This document shows positions 63,781-64,000 of a stretch of 64,000 nt of DNA, piece after piece. This DNA is from Nymphaea colorata. Taxonomy: Eukaryota > Streptophyta > Magnoliopsida > Nymphaeales > Nymphaeaceae. The position numbers and the translations under genes were made by a program. Each line of letters begins with the position of its first letter. The first letter of the stretch is position 1. Under the pieces are notes generated by a model. That model was not told the origin of the DNA and searched no databases. It saw only the letters and a list, made by a program, of their open reading frames with translations. Location: NCBI RefSeq assembly GCF_008831285.2, contig NC_045148.1:6393001-6457000 (forward strand). Direction: 5' to 3'.

Positions 63781-64000
63781 AGTACGGGGAAGCGGGTTTA
63801 GGGCAGATTAGGGTTCACGAGCAGGTGGAGAGCAAGGTTTTTTTTCAGGGGTAGGTCAAACGGTCCAATGAACTTATCTGGGTAGGACAAAACTAAACTC
63901 TAATCCAAAAAATACATTACGCAACTAAAAAATTTCAACTTTTTTTATGTATTTTTTTTTTCAATTAGCTGAGTTGGGGCCACAGCCTAAGCAGGCCTCC
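63781..64000. other. Spacer at the right edge
   Basis: Contains a poly-T run and a TTGGGGCCACAGCCTAAGCA end that resembles a transposon terminus, but it is cut by the window edge. Confidence 0.4.

Overview
The window reads as nuclear DNA of a flowering plant. It is AT-rich and full of (TA)n, (GA)n and (CA)n microsatellites. It carries two plant-specific Dof zinc-finger genes and debris of every major plant transposon class. I cannot name the species. Only two protein-coding genes are convincing, both on the + strand and about 43 kb apart: an apparently single-exon Dof gene (3482-4390, 302 aa) and a two-exon Dof gene (47143-48395, 340 aa after removing a 230-bp intron). Both lie downstream of long GA/CT-rich tracts. 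Both proteins end in a similar Tyr-Trp-Asn ... Trp-Pro-Asp ... Tyr-Gly C-terminal motif.

Layout: 1-3.5 kb holds microsatellites, an AGCTCGA-rich repeat and the upstream/leader of the first Dof gene. 4.4-12.8 kb is AT-rich intergenic DNA with nothing I can name. 12.8-16.4 kb is a tandem repeat of roughly 200 bp interrupted by a 3.15-kb solo LTR with a perfect 5-bp target duplication. 17.6-18.0 kb is another AGCTCGA-rich repeat. 18.36-20.7 kb is a scrambled minus-strand Ty3/gypsy remnant (integrase tail plus LTR-like part). 23.9-25.2 kb is a minus-strand LINE remnant and 29.7-31.9 kb a plus-strand LINE remnant. 31.9-36.4 kb is a 4.5-kb solo LTR of the same family as the first, also with a perfect 5-bp target duplication. 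36.7-38.15 kb is an internally deleted Ty1/copia element. 38-46.6 kb holds short tandem repeats and a MITE-like element.

After the second Dof gene, 51.1 kb has a microsatellite palindrome. 52.0-58.1 kb is a decayed segmental duplication, with further copies of parts at 60.5-60.9 kb. A CACTA-like terminus and a GC-rich island follow. 63.3-63.8 kb is a fragment of a LINE ORF1.

The two Dof proteins are expected to act separately as nuclear DNA-binding regulators at AAAG sites. Everything between them looks like independent repeat insertions. I found no gene cluster, CRISPR array, rRNA or tRNA gene, and no new multi-gene system. The most informative structures are the two giant solo LTRs, the 51.1-kb palindrome, the 52-58 kb duplication and the mosaic gypsy remnant.
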